From Hydrogenovibrio sp049975065 (GTDB lineage Bacteria; Pseudomonadota; Gammaproteobacteria; Thiomicrospirales; Thiomicrospiraceae), in assembly GCA_049975065.1 (NCBI GenBank), contig JBNGDN010000035.1: a DNA stretch of 19,779 bases, one strand, 5' to 3'. This document shows, in pieces, positions 6,640-14,220 of this stretch (its first letter is position 1; each line of letters opens with the position of its first letter). The notes below the pieces were generated by a model. That model worked only from the letters and a program-made list of their open reading frames with translations. It did not search any database and was not told the origin of the DNA. A program made the position numbers and the translations under genes.

Positions 6640-7833
6640 ATGATCACAACAGCCAGGCCTGTGTCGCATGATCCGTTGGAACGGATTCGTGAGTTGCAAC
6701 CCCTTATTCAGGCTAAAGATGCGGACGCGATCCGCGCCATTTTGGCCAAACTGCATGAAATGGACATGGTGGAAATTTTCGAACGCTTTTCCAAAAGCGA
6801 TGTGGTGTTCTGTTTTAACCAGATTGAAGGTGCCGTGCGCCGAGCCAATGTGTTCGGCGAATTAAGCTTTCCCTATCAAAGTTATATTGTCCGCGTGTTG
6901 TCGGTGGATGAGTCACGTTACATTCTGGAAACGCTGCCCATTGACGAATTGCAGCGGTTTTTCCATCAACTGCCGCGCACTAAAGCACAGAAAATAAAAG
7001 ANNNNNNNNNNNNNNNNNNNNNNNNNNNNNNNNNNNNNNNNNNNNNNNNNNNNNNNNNNNNNNNNNNNNNNNNNNNNNNNNNNNNNNNNNNNNNNNNNNN
7101 NCGCTTTCGTACCCGTGATTCGGTGAGCCTGCCGGTGGTGGATGAAAACGGCGGCATGATTGGGGTGATTCGTGCCGATGATATGGTGCATCTGGCGCAG
7201 GAATCCACCACCCGCACGTATCAAAAGATGGCGGCGGTGGAAGCCATGGAGAAACCCTATATTCAAACCACTTATTGGGAATCTTTCAAGCAACGCGGGG
7301 TGTGGTTGCTGGTGCTGTTTATCGGCGAAATGTTTACCGCCACCGCCATGGGCTATTATGAAGAGGAAATTTCCCATGCCGTGGTGCTGGCGCTGTTTTT
7401 ACCGTTGATTCTCTCCAGCGGCGGTAACAGCGGCTCGCAAAGTTCAACCTTGGTGATTCGTGCCTTAGCCCTGAAGGAATTTGAATTGCATGAATGGCCG
7501 AAAATTTTTAAACGGGAATTGATCGTCGGCTTCATGTTGGCGATGTTGCTCGGGGTGTTTGCGGTAGCGCGAATTCTGCTGTGGGATGTCTTGGGCTGGG
7601 CAGATTATACCGAAAAAGGGCAGTTTGACATTTACAGCATTACCTTGGCCGTGACCATCGGTATTATGGGAATTGTGACTTGGGGGAATCTGGTCGGCTC
7701 TTTGTTACCGATTGGTTTGCGTTATTTGAAACTGGATCCGGCGACCATTTCCGCGCCGTTTTTAGCGACATTTGTGGATGTGACCGGTCTGATTATTTAT
7801 TTCACGGCGGCAAAAATCATTCTAGGGTTGTAG
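6640..7833 (+). CDS. mgtE: MgtE-type magnesium channel/transporter (interrupted by assembly gap)
   Basis: Before the gap there are about 120 residues of the MgtE N domain (DPLERIRELQPLIQAKDADA, DMVEIFERF, LETLPIDELQRFFHQLP). After it comes the second half of a CBS domain (SLPVVDENGGMIGVIRADDMVHL), the linker, and the five-helix pore domain with its hallmark LILSSGGNSGSQSSTLVIRALAL and final helix FVDVTGLIIYFTAAKIIL. The protein is a homodimeric inner-membrane Mg2+ channel gated by its cytosolic domains. ATG 6640 has AGGAAG 6 bases upstream and is preferred over ATG 6586, which lacks one. The 100-N run replaces CBS1 and part of CBS2. MgtE proteins are usually about 450 aa, so the true missing piece is probably near 90-100 codons rather than 33, and frame continuity is assumed. 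Confidence 0.92.
   Translation: MITTARPVSHDPLERIRELQPLIQAKDADAIRAILAKLHEMDMVEIFERFSKSDVVFCFNQIEGAVRRANVFGELSFPYQSYIVRVLSVDESRYILETLPIDELQRFFHQLPRTKAQKIKXXXXXXXXXXXXXXXXXXXXXXXXXXXXXXXXXXRFRTRDSVSLPVVDENGGMIGVIRADDMVHLAQESTTRTYQKMAAVEAMEKPYIQTTYWESFKQRGVWLLVLFIGEMFTATAMGYYEEEISHAVVLALFLPLILSSGGNSGSQSSTLVIRALALKEFELHEWPKIFKRELIVGFMLAMLLGVFAVARILLWDVLGWADYTEKGQFDIYSITLAVTIGIMGIVTWGNLVGSLLPIGLRYLKLDPATISAPFLATFVDVTGLIIYFTAAKIILGL
7002..7101. other. Assembly gap (100 N) inside mgtE
   Basis: Exactly 100 undetermined bases, the conventional placeholder for a gap of unknown size. It falls in the CBS-domain region of mgtE. Confidence 0.98.
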
Positions 7834-7901
7834 TCAAACACCACCGTTTCGAGCGGGTTTGAATGCGATGCGTGCGAGGTCTGAGGCCTGTGTGTCCGTG
7901 T

Positions 7902-7931
7902 GAAAAATCACCAGGCCTGGTCGTTGGTGAT
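7902..7931 (-). terminator. Intrinsic terminator built around CCAGGCCTGG
   Basis: ATCACCA (7907-7913) pairs with TGGTGAT (7925-7931) across an 11-base loop. Reading on the minus strand, the stem is followed by TTTTTC, a proper terminator for the leftward mutS-cnoX-FAH-like operon. The loop and stem include the perfect palindrome at 7911-7920. The gene-free stretch 7834-7943 holds nothing else I can name. Confidence 0.65.
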
Positions 7932-7943
7932 AAGCCCCAGCCG

Positions 7944-8795
7944 TTAAGCCTGGCTGACGGATTGTACCAGTGCGGAACCTTTAAAGGCGTCGGGCAGCGC
8001 ATTGTGGGCAAAGCTGTCCGCCAGTTCGGCCTCTGAAATGCTGTTTTTGTCGTACACGAAAACGCCGATGCGATCCCCGGGCTTTAAGTAGCCGGTTTCA
8101 CCGAAGGGTGCGTAACGTGTCGCCCCGAGGGTGACGATGATTTGGGCAGGATAGTCGGCAGCGGCCAGCAGCTCGGCAAGGTTTTCCAGTGGTCCTTGGT
8201 CGCACTGCTGGTTAAAGGTGCGCACCATCCAGTGTTTCAGGGTTTGGTAAAAGTAACTGTACCCCAGCACCGGGCTGTTCATTCCGTAGCGTTCGACACG
8301 CTCGTTGCGTTGGATAAAGGAGGCGATGTGGTAATCATCGAGAATACCGCCTTCATCAAAGCGATCAATGTCGATCCAATCGCTGGCCAGTCCGGTGCTG
8401 TCGGTGCCCCAGTTTTTCTTTTCACTGATTTTGCGGGCATTGGGGCGGCGGATGGAGCAGTCGTTAAACGCGGAAAAGGCTTTGGCTTGCAGGTCGGTCA
8501 GGTGGTGGTCGTTATCGTAAAAGGCGTCGAACAAAATTGAGATTTCCGGCTCTACCTGCACTTTGATGGGTTGGGAAAAATCCGCCTGAATCCGTCGGCT
8601 AGACAATGGATAGGTGCCGAGATAGGAAGCGTGGCTGGGAATGTATATCGGGAAAATGCCTTTTGGCGCGGCGGCGTCTTCCGTTTTGATTTGCACAAAA
8701 TCGGCGTCTTCGCCGGCCTGAGAGAGGTGTTCGGCAAAGTTGCCGGCAATGCCGAAAACGGGAATGCGTTGGAGCCTGTCGGGAGTCAGTGTCAT
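7944..8795 (-). CDS. Conserved protein with fumarylacetoacetate-hydrolase-like fold features
   Basis: A 283-residue protein; from memory it fits a conserved gammaproteobacterial unknown family (DUF5718 may be the label, unsure). The order of segments recalls FAH-type hydrolases: PVFGIAGNFAEHLSQAGE near the N terminus, a VQVEPEIS strand with an acidic pair, a helix YSYFYQTLKHWMVRTFN, and the C-terminal TLGATRYAPFGETGYLKPGDRIGVFVYD, like the FLKPGD turn of FAH enzymes. Activity is unknown. ATG 8795 is chosen over an ATG 43 codons earlier because AAAGG precedes it closely and the extra codons overlap cnoX and look non-native. It begins 10 bases after cnoX, is last in the mutS operon, and is followed by a terminator. 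Confidence 0.8.
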   Translation of the reverse strand: MTLTPDRLQRIPVFGIAGNFAEHLSQAGEDADFVQIKTEDAAAPKGIFPIYIPSHASYLGTYPLSSRRIQADFSQPIKVQVEPEISILFDAFYDNDHHLTDLQAKAFSAFNDCSIRRPNARKISEKKNWGTDSTGLASDWIDIDRFDEGGILDDYHIASFIQRNERVERYGMNSPVLGYSYFYQTLKHWMVRTFNQQCDQGPLENLAELLAAADYPAQIIVTLGATRYAPFGETGYLKPGDRIGVFVYDKNSISEAELADSFAHNALPDAFKGSALVQSVSQA

Positions 8796-8805
8796 GCGGT
8801 TGCCT

Positions 8806-9669
8806 TTAAAATAACAGGTTTTGCAGTTTGCGTCGGTAGGTGTTGACCTGTTGCGGGTGATCTTTGGCCAGCAGGTCAAAAATCTCCAGCAGGGTGGTTT
8901 TGGCGATGCCGTCGCGGAAATCACGATCCACGGTGAACAGTTTTAATAAACAGTTCATGGCTTCTTCCACCTGCTGATGCAGCATCAGGTAGCCTGCGAG
9001 ATGGTAGAGTGATTCGGCGTCGTTGGGGTTGGTCTGCAGCGTGTTTTGCACGGTTTCGATGTCCGGGGCTTCGGCCACCATCTGGCTGAATTTAAAAAGA
9101 GCCATAAGGGATTTGCCTTCGTCGGATTGCCTGGCTTCGTCGGGCAGTTTTTCCAGTAGCTGTCTGGCGTCGTCCACATGGCCGCGCTGGAAATACATTT
9201 TCGCTAAATCGAGGTGGACGCGGTAGTTGTTCGGGTTGGCTTGGGCGGCTTGCGACAACAGTTGGGTGGCACGCTCGTAGTCGCCTTCGGCAAACGCCTG
9301 CTGTGCCTGAGCACGTAGGTCTTCGGATTCGTCCGGTTTGAGATAAGGCTCCAGTGCGGTCTGGAAGGCGTTGAGCGGTTGTGCGCCCTGTAATTCTTGC
9401 ACCATCTGCCCCTGATGAAAAATCTTGAAGCTGGGAATGCTGCGAATTTGAAAGTGGTTAGCGAGTTCCTGTTGTTCTTCGGTGTTGATTTTGGCCAGAA
9501 TAAAGCGTCCGGCCATATCCTGCGCCAGTTTTTCCAGCATGGGCATGACCTGTTTGCAGGGGCCGCACCAAGGTGCCCAAAAGTCTACCAGCACTGGGAC
9601 GTGCATGGAGTTGTTTATCACCATTTCATTGAAGTTTTCCTGGGTGACGTCGATGATCATCGCTTCCAT
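8806..9669 (-). CDS. cnoX: CnoX/YbbN-type thioredoxin-TPR co-chaperone
   Basis: A 287-residue protein with an N-terminal thioredoxin domain (about 5-108) and a C-terminal tetratricopeptide region (about 115-287). The active site is WCGPC (34-38), inside VPVLVDFWAPWCGPCKQV, and the cis-proline lies in IRSIPSFKIF. CnoX proteins hold oxidatively damaged proteins and pass them to DnaK or GroEL. E. coli CnoX lacks a functional CxxC, whereas this one keeps the classic pair, so disulfide-exchange activity is likely. ATG 9669 follows the mutS stop by 8 bases, and its GAGGA site overlaps that stop codon (CGAGGATAA), which means translational coupling. An in-frame ATG three codons later is possible; the longer frame upstream is rejected because it runs into mutS. 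Confidence 0.9.
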   Translation of the reverse strand: MEAMIIDVTQENFNEMVINNSMHVPVLVDFWAPWCGPCKQVMPMLEKLAQDMAGRFILAKINTEEQQELANHFQIRSIPSFKIFHQGQMVQELQGAQPLNAFQTALEPYLKPDESEDLRAQAQQAFAEGDYERATQLLSQAAQANPNNYRVHLDLAKMYFQRGHVDDARQLLEKLPDEARQSDEGKSLMALFKFSQMVAEAPDIETVQNTLQTNPNDAESLYHLAGYLMLHQQVEEAMNCLLKLFTVDRDFRDGIAKTTLLEIFDLLAKDHPQQVNTYRRKLQNLLF

Positions 9670-9677
9670 AAGTGTGT

Positions 9678-12311
9678 TTATCCTCGAAATTGTTTGACAG
9701 TTTCCTGCCACTCGTAAATTTTTTGTAACGCTTTTCTGGGGGTAAGGTCATCGGTTTTCAAGTCTTTCAGCTCGTCCAGCAGGGCGTCGATTTCGGCGGG
9801 GTTCGCCGCCGCTTGAGTGAAGAGGTCGAATTGTTGTACCGTTTGTCCGTTAACGCCTTGGGGCAGGGTGGTTTGGTTGGCGGTTTGGTTTTCTAGGCGG
9901 TGCAGGTGTTTTTTGGCGTTTCGAATGACGGCGTTCGGCACCCCGGCTAGCGCCGCAACCTGCAGGCCGTAACTTTGTGAGGCCGGGCCTTCTTGCACCT
10001 GATGCATAAAAACGATTTTATCTTGGTGTTCGATGGCACTGAGGTGGATGTTGACGGTGTTGTTAAATTGTTCCGCCAGAGTGGTCAATTCGAAATAATG
10101 GGTGGCAAATAAGCAGTAACCTTGTATGCTTTGTGCCATCTGTTCCGCAATGGCCCAAGCGAGGGCGAGACCGTCAAAAGTGGAGGTGCCGCGCCCGATT
10201 TCGTCCATCAATATCAAAGATTGTGGTGTGGCGTGATGCAGAATATTGGCGGTTTCGGTCATTTCCACCATAAAGGTCGAACGCCCGGAGGTGAGGTCGT
10301 CCGAGGCACCGATGCGGGTGAAAATGCGGTCGATGGGCCCCAGTGTCGCCGATTGTGCCGGGACGAAACTGCCCATGTAGGCCATGATCGCAATCAGCGC
10401 GGTTTGCCGCATAAAGGTGGATTTACCCCCCATGTTGGGGCCGGTGATGATCTGTAGGCGACGCTGATCGTTAAAGTCGATGTCGTTGGGAATAAACGGC
10501 TGGTCGGTCAGGGCTTCAACCGTCAGGTGGCGGCCCTGCTGAATGACCAGGCCTGGCGTTTCCACCAGTGTGGGGCGAGAAAGGTTTAAGGCGATGGCTT
10601 GACGTGCCAAGGCGTTTAGAACGTCGGTTTCCGCGAGGGCGGCAGCGGTTTGCTGTAATGGCTTCAGGTCTTGATTGAGACGCTCAAGCAATTGCTGGTA
10701 CAACCACTTTTCGCGCGCCAAGGCCTTTTCGTTGGCGCTGAGCACCTTGTCTTCAAAGCTTTTTAATTCGGGGGTGATGTAGCGTTCCTGTGCTTTCAGG
10801 GTTTGGCGACGAACGTAATCGGCGGGCACCTTGTCGGATTGCAGTTTGCTGACTTCAATGTAGTAACCGTGTACGCGGTTGTAGCCGACTTTTAAGGTGG
10901 AGAGGCCGGTGCGTTCTTTTTCGCGTGCTTCCAATGCCAGCAGGTAGTCGCCGGCCTGATTTTTGAGGTTGCGCAATTCGTCCAGCTCGGTGTCGTACCC
11001 TTCGGCAAATACGCCGCCGTCGCGGATGACCATCGGCGGATTTTCCACCAACGCTTGATTTAATTGTTCTGCCAGGTCTGGGTAGTTTCCTAAGCGTTGC
11101 GCAATGTACGCCCATTTCTCGGCGGTTTGCCGGGTCAGTATGGTTTGCAGTTGCGGCAGCTGGTTAAGCGAGCGGCCAAGGTGTAACAGATCGCGCGGAC
11201 GTGCTGAGTAAAGGGAGACTCGGCTGAGAATGCGTTCCAAGTCACCAATGGGCTTGAGGCACTGGTGAATATCGTCGGTGCTGTGGCGTTCAATCAGCTC
11301 TTCTATGGCATCCAGGCGGGCGTTGATTGGGTCGCGGTTTCGCAATGGCTGGTTTAGCCAACGGTTCATCAGGCGACTGCCCATGGCGGTGGTGGCATTG
11401 TCGAGAATCGAAAACAGCGTGTGGTGTTTGCCACCATTGAGGTTGGTGTCTAATTCCAGGTTGCGACGGCTGACGGCATCCAGCGCTAAGGCGTCATCCG
11501 TACGATAGGTTTGCAGACTGTAGACGTGTCCCAGATCGCTCTGTAACATGGCGCGCGCGTAGTGCAAAATGGTGCCGCTGGCGGCAATCACGGTCGGCGA
11601 CTGTTCACAGCCGAAGGCCACCAGATCCTGAGTGCCGAAATGGTCGGTTAAGCGCTTGCGGGCGGCATCGACATCAAAATGCCAAGCCGGGTAATTCACC
11701 AGGCCTGGGCGTTTTTGAATGGCCTCCGGCAGGCTTTGTTTCAGTTGCGGATCGTCGGGCAAAATGATTTCCGCCGGTTTGAGGCGTTCCACTTCTGCGG
11801 CCAGTTGCGCCGCGTCGTCCAGTGGCGTCGCTTCAAAACGACCGCTGGCCACATCCAAATAAGCCAAGCCATAGCCACCATCGACTTTGACAATGGCCGC
11901 TAACAGGTTTTCCGATTTTTCTTCCAGCAGAGCGTCTTCCACCAGTGTGCCCGGGGTGACAATGCGCACTACCTTGCGTTCCACTGGACCTTTGGAGGTG
12001 GCTGGGTCGCCGATTTGTTCGCAGATGGCAACGGACTCGCCGAGTTTGACCAGTTTGGCCAAGTAGCCGTCTGCGGAATGGTGGGGAATGCCCGCCATCG
12101 GAATCGGTTGTCCGCCGGATTTGCCGCGTGCTGTGAGGGTGATTTCCAGTAAGTCTGCGGCTTTCACAGCGTCGTCATAGAAAAGTTCGTAAAAATCTCC
12201 CATGCGATAGAACAGCAAATGCTCTGGATGCTCGGCTTTGACGGCCAAATATTGTTGCATCATTGGAGTGTGTGATGCCTTTTTAGTGTTTGATTTTTCG
12301 GTGTTTTTCAT
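9678..12311 (-). CDS. mutS: DNA mismatch repair protein MutS
   Basis: A full-length MutS of 877 residues (E. coli 853). It recognises mismatches and small loops as a dimer and recruits MutL. Visible parts are the mismatch-reading GDFYELF (Phe40, Glu42), the Walker A GPNMGGKS (624-631), the signature region SDDLTSGRSTFMVEM, Walker B LILMDEIGRGTS (Asp703, Glu704) and the FATHYFEL switch. Two perfect CCAGGCCTGG copies are read as Pro-Gly-Leu-Val. It heads the operon mutS-cnoX-FAH-like. The 125 bases upstream are AT-rich and belong to the junction with an integrase-bearing element, so the native promoter may be altered. The first 16 codons are also AT-rich and variable in kind. ATG 12311 lacks a clear ribosome binding site; Met17/Met18 are alternatives. 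Confidence 0.97.
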   Translation of the reverse strand: MKNTEKSNTKKASHTPMMQQYLAVKAEHPEHLLFYRMGDFYELFYDDAVKAADLLEITLTARGKSGGQPIPMAGIPHHSADGYLAKLVKLGESVAICEQIGDPATSKGPVERKVVRIVTPGTLVEDALLEEKSENLLAAIVKVDGGYGLAYLDVASGRFEATPLDDAAQLAAEVERLKPAEIILPDDPQLKQSLPEAIQKRPGLVNYPAWHFDVDAARKRLTDHFGTQDLVAFGCEQSPTVIAASGTILHYARAMLQSDLGHVYSLQTYRTDDALALDAVSRRNLELDTNLNGGKHHTLFSILDNATTAMGSRLMNRWLNQPLRNRDPINARLDAIEELIERHSTDDIHQCLKPIGDLERILSRVSLYSARPRDLLHLGRSLNQLPQLQTILTRQTAEKWAYIAQRLGNYPDLAEQLNQALVENPPMVIRDGGVFAEGYDTELDELRNLKNQAGDYLLALEAREKERTGLSTLKVGYNRVHGYYIEVSKLQSDKVPADYVRRQTLKAQERYITPELKSFEDKVLSANEKALAREKWLYQQLLERLNQDLKPLQQTAAALAETDVLNALARQAIALNLSRPTLVETPGLVIQQGRHLTVEALTDQPFIPNDIDFNDQRRLQIITGPNMGGKSTFMRQTALIAIMAYMGSFVPAQSATLGPIDRIFTRIGASDDLTSGRSTFMVEMTETANILHHATPQSLILMDEIGRGTSTFDGLALAWAIAEQMAQSIQGYCLFATHYFELTTLAEQFNNTVNIHLSAIEHQDKIVFMHQVQEGPASQSYGLQVAALAGVPNAVIRNAKKHLHRLENQTANQTTLPQGVNGQTVQQFDLFTQAAANPAEIDALLDELKDLKTDDLTPRKALQKIYEWQETVKQFRG
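10547..10556. repeat. CCAGGCCTGG palindrome copy (in mutS)
   Basis: A perfect copy flanked by ATGA on the left and CGTTT on the right. It encodes Pro-Gly-Leu in mutS. Confidence 0.75.
11699..11708. repeat. CCAGGCCTGG palindrome copy (in mutS)
   Basis: A perfect copy flanked by ATTCA on the left and GCGTTTTT on the right. It is the rightmost copy, 0.6 kb before the island boundary. Confidence 0.75.
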
Positions 12312-12403
12312 ATTTAAGACGTTGATTTTAAATGTTTTATTTTTTTATTTGGTATGTCGTGTAGTGTCATGTAAATTCACTTAAAATCATAAAAATTCAT
12401 GTT

Positions 12404-12426
12404 TTGGCGTAACAGTTGGCGTAACA
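12404..12426. repeat. Tandem TTGGCGTAACA repeats, candidate integrase arm-type sites
   Basis: TTGGCGTAACA occurs at 12404-12414 and 12416-12426, 12 bp start to start, about one helical turn. They lie just upstream of the integrase gene and upstream of mutS on the other strand. Short phased direct repeats beside an integrase gene are typical of arm-binding sites; binding is inferred. Confidence 0.45.
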
Positions 12427-12436
12427 ATATCTTATA

Positions 12437-13831
12437 ATGATTTACGTAAAAACGTTATCCATTGACGCAATCAGAACTCATTATCTGAGGGCTTTTATCA
12501 AAAGGGCATCAAAGTTGGCTACTAATTCTACCAAAAAACCTATCACAGCGATTGCTGTTACAAAAATGAAAAGCGGTGATGTGCTTACCGACATAGGGGA
12601 CAACTCTGGCTTACGAGTTAAAAAGACATCAAGGGCAACAACATTTATTTATCGGTACAAAAATTTTGAAGGAAAAATGAAGCAGTTAGTGCTTGGTATT
12701 TATCCTGAAATAGGGCTGGCAGATGCTCGTAACAAGCTGCAAGAATTTAAATCACTTAAAGCAAGTGGTTACGATCCTCAGCAATATTTAGTTGATCAAG
12801 AAGCAAAGCAAAAAGCTGAAAAGCTTGAAGCACAGCTTGCAGCTGAAAAGATGAATTTTACTTTCAAAGCGATGGTTGAACTCTACTTGACAGGCAAAGT
12901 TGAAGATCGTTATTCAGAGCCAGACCGAAAGGGAATCCGAAGAATTATTCCTGGTAGTCGAAAAGACAAGGGGCAAAAAGAGGTTAGGCGTACTTTATAT
13001 GGTGATGTTGTGCGCTTACTTGGCGATCTGCCTGTCTCTGAAACGCCTTTGATTGAAGTGAAAAGCATGGTTGATCAAATTATTTCCAGAGGAGCAAATG
13101 TTCAGGCTGGAAACGTTTTACGAGAGCTGAATCTTGCTTATCGTTTCGCTATTTCAAATGACCGACTGCCTCCGAACTTTCAAAATCCATGCCCAGAAAT
13201 AAAAACAAGAATTAAAGACTCTGGAATCAGAATCTCGAATGGTAAGCGTCAAAGAGTGCTCACAGAACTCGAATTGCAAAAGCTATGGCAATGGTTACCA
13301 AGGGCAAAATTTCTATCTCCAACGGTTAAAGATGTATTGAAATTTACCTTACTAACTGGCATGCGAACTGGTGAGGTATGTGGTGTTCAGTGGTCGGATG
13401 TAAATTTGAAAGAAGGAACTGTTTTCTTAAAAGAGACAAAAACCGGAGCATCTCGTTACGTTCAGCTGTCACAGCAAGCAATTAAGTTTTTATCTGCCAT
13501 CGATGTTTCTGGAAAATATGTATTCAGGGCGAAAAGTAGAAATGGAGATTTAACAGATCGCCCGCTTGATCAAAAGCAGTTGACGCAGCAACTGTACTAT
13601 TCCAGAAAGAATAACGATCATCTAGATATTGACTCTTGGACTCCTCATGATCTGCGACGCACAGTCCGAACCCAATTGGCAAAACTTCGGTGTCCTAGAG
13701 AGGTGAGTGAAGCTATTTTGGGGCACTCCAAAAAAGGCATTGAGGGTACTTACGACCTTCATCATTATGAACATGAGTCGAAAGAGTGGTTGCAAAAATG
13801 GTGTGATCGTCTCGATGAAATTGTTTTGTAA
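12437..13831 (+). CDS. Tyrosine recombinase/integrase with P4-type arm-binding N domain
   Basis: A site-specific integrase of up to 464 residues. The N-terminal arm-type domain (about 35-130) shows LTDIGDNSGLRVKK, FIYRYKNFEGKMKQLVLGIYPEIGLADARNK. A core-binding domain follows, then the catalytic domain with Arg310 (LLTGMRTGE), Lys335 (ETKTGASR), His404 and Arg407 (WTPHDLRRT), His430 (AILGHSKK) and nucleophile Tyr439 (GTYD), so the catalytic set is complete. The start is uncertain: ATG 12437 has no ribosome binding site, whereas TTG 12515 has AAAGGG 8 bases upstream and would remove 26 residues that look unlike the family. Codon use is AT-rich compared with mutS next door. It is probably the enzyme that integrated the element here; no tRNA gene is present as target. 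Confidence 0.93.
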   Translation: MIYVKTLSIDAIRTHYLRAFIKRASKLATNSTKKPITAIAVTKMKSGDVLTDIGDNSGLRVKKTSRATTFIYRYKNFEGKMKQLVLGIYPEIGLADARNKLQEFKSLKASGYDPQQYLVDQEAKQKAEKLEAQLAAEKMNFTFKAMVELYLTGKVEDRYSEPDRKGIRRIIPGSRKDKGQKEVRRTLYGDVVRLLGDLPVSETPLIEVKSMVDQIISRGANVQAGNVLRELNLAYRFAISNDRLPPNFQNPCPEIKTRIKDSGIRISNGKRQRVLTELELQKLWQWLPRAKFLSPTVKDVLKFTLLTGMRTGEVCGVQWSDVNLKEGTVFLKETKTGASRYVQLSQQAIKFLSAIDVSGKYVFRAKSRNGDLTDRPLDQKQLTQQLYYSRKNNDHLDIDSWTPHDLRRTVRTQLAKLRCPREVSEAILGHSKKGIEGTYDLHHYEHESKEWLQKWCDRLDEIVL

Positions 13832-13844
13832 GTGTTATTTTATA

Positions 13845-13921
13845 ATGTGTCAATTTGGCACATGGTTATTGTTTTTGGCTGAAAGTTTTGGGATAATATC
13901 TAGCGTGCCAATTTGGCACAT
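13845..13921 (+). promoter_or_regulatory. Toxin-antitoxin promoter with two palindromic operators
   Basis: Operator 1 is ATGTGTCAATTTGGCACAT at 13845-13863 (8 of 9 pairs match). Operator 2 has the perfect 15-bp palindrome GTGCCAATTTGGCAC at 13905-13919. Their centres are 58 bp apart. Between them lie TTGTTT (13869-13874) and GATAAT (13892-13897) with 17-bp spacing, so operator 2 covers the expected transcription start and operator 1 lies just upstream of -35. This fits autoregulation by a ribbon-helix-helix antitoxin. Confidence 0.75.
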
Positions 13922-13944
13922 ATCGGTTAAAAGGAGTTGTTGTC

Positions 13945-14220
13945 ATGAGTTCAGCGAGTTTGCCTCGAATCACTGCGAGAGTTGATATAGATACTCAAGA
14001 GTTGCTGTATAAGGCCGCTGCTCTGAGTGGAGTGAGTAGTATTAACGCTTTCGTGCTCAATAGTGCGGTTGAAAAGGCAAAACAGATTATTGAAAAAGAA
14101 GAGGTTCTGAAGTTATCAGAACAGGATTCATTGAAGCTGATGGATGCGTTAGATCAGCCTGCGATGGCAAATAAAAAATTACAATCTGCTTTTTCTCGTT
14201 ATGAGGCATCACAAAATTGA
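13945..14220 (+). CDS. TacA-like DUF1778 ribbon-helix-helix antitoxin
   Basis: A 91-residue protein with the DUF1778 layout. The N-terminal DNA-binding part is RITARVDIDTQELLYKAAALSGVSSINAFVLNSAVEKAKQI (strand, then two helices; about 8-50). A helical C-terminal toxin-binding tail (LSEQDSLKLMDALDQP...KKLQSAFSRYEA) carries the ALDQP-like motif usual for partners of GNAT toxins. It neutralises the toxin encoded next and should repress its own promoter through the two upstream palindromes. ATG 13945 has AGGAG 7 to 8 bases upstream. The stop overlaps the toxin start by one base, so expression is coupled. Confidence 0.9.
   Translation: MSSASLPRITARVDIDTQELLYKAAALSGVSSINAFVLNSAVEKAKQIIEKEEVLKLSEQDSLKLMDALDQPAMANKKLQSAFSRYEASQN

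Noticed and set aside
12313..12436. tRNA gene or tRNA fragment as integration target next to the integrase
   Set aside because: The stretch is AT-rich and shows no T-loop GTTCRA or acceptor-stem pairing.
13707..13985. Open frame of 92 codons overlapping the integrase end and the operator region
   Set aside because: It runs through the toxin-antitoxin promoter and palindromes, and has no ribosome binding site.
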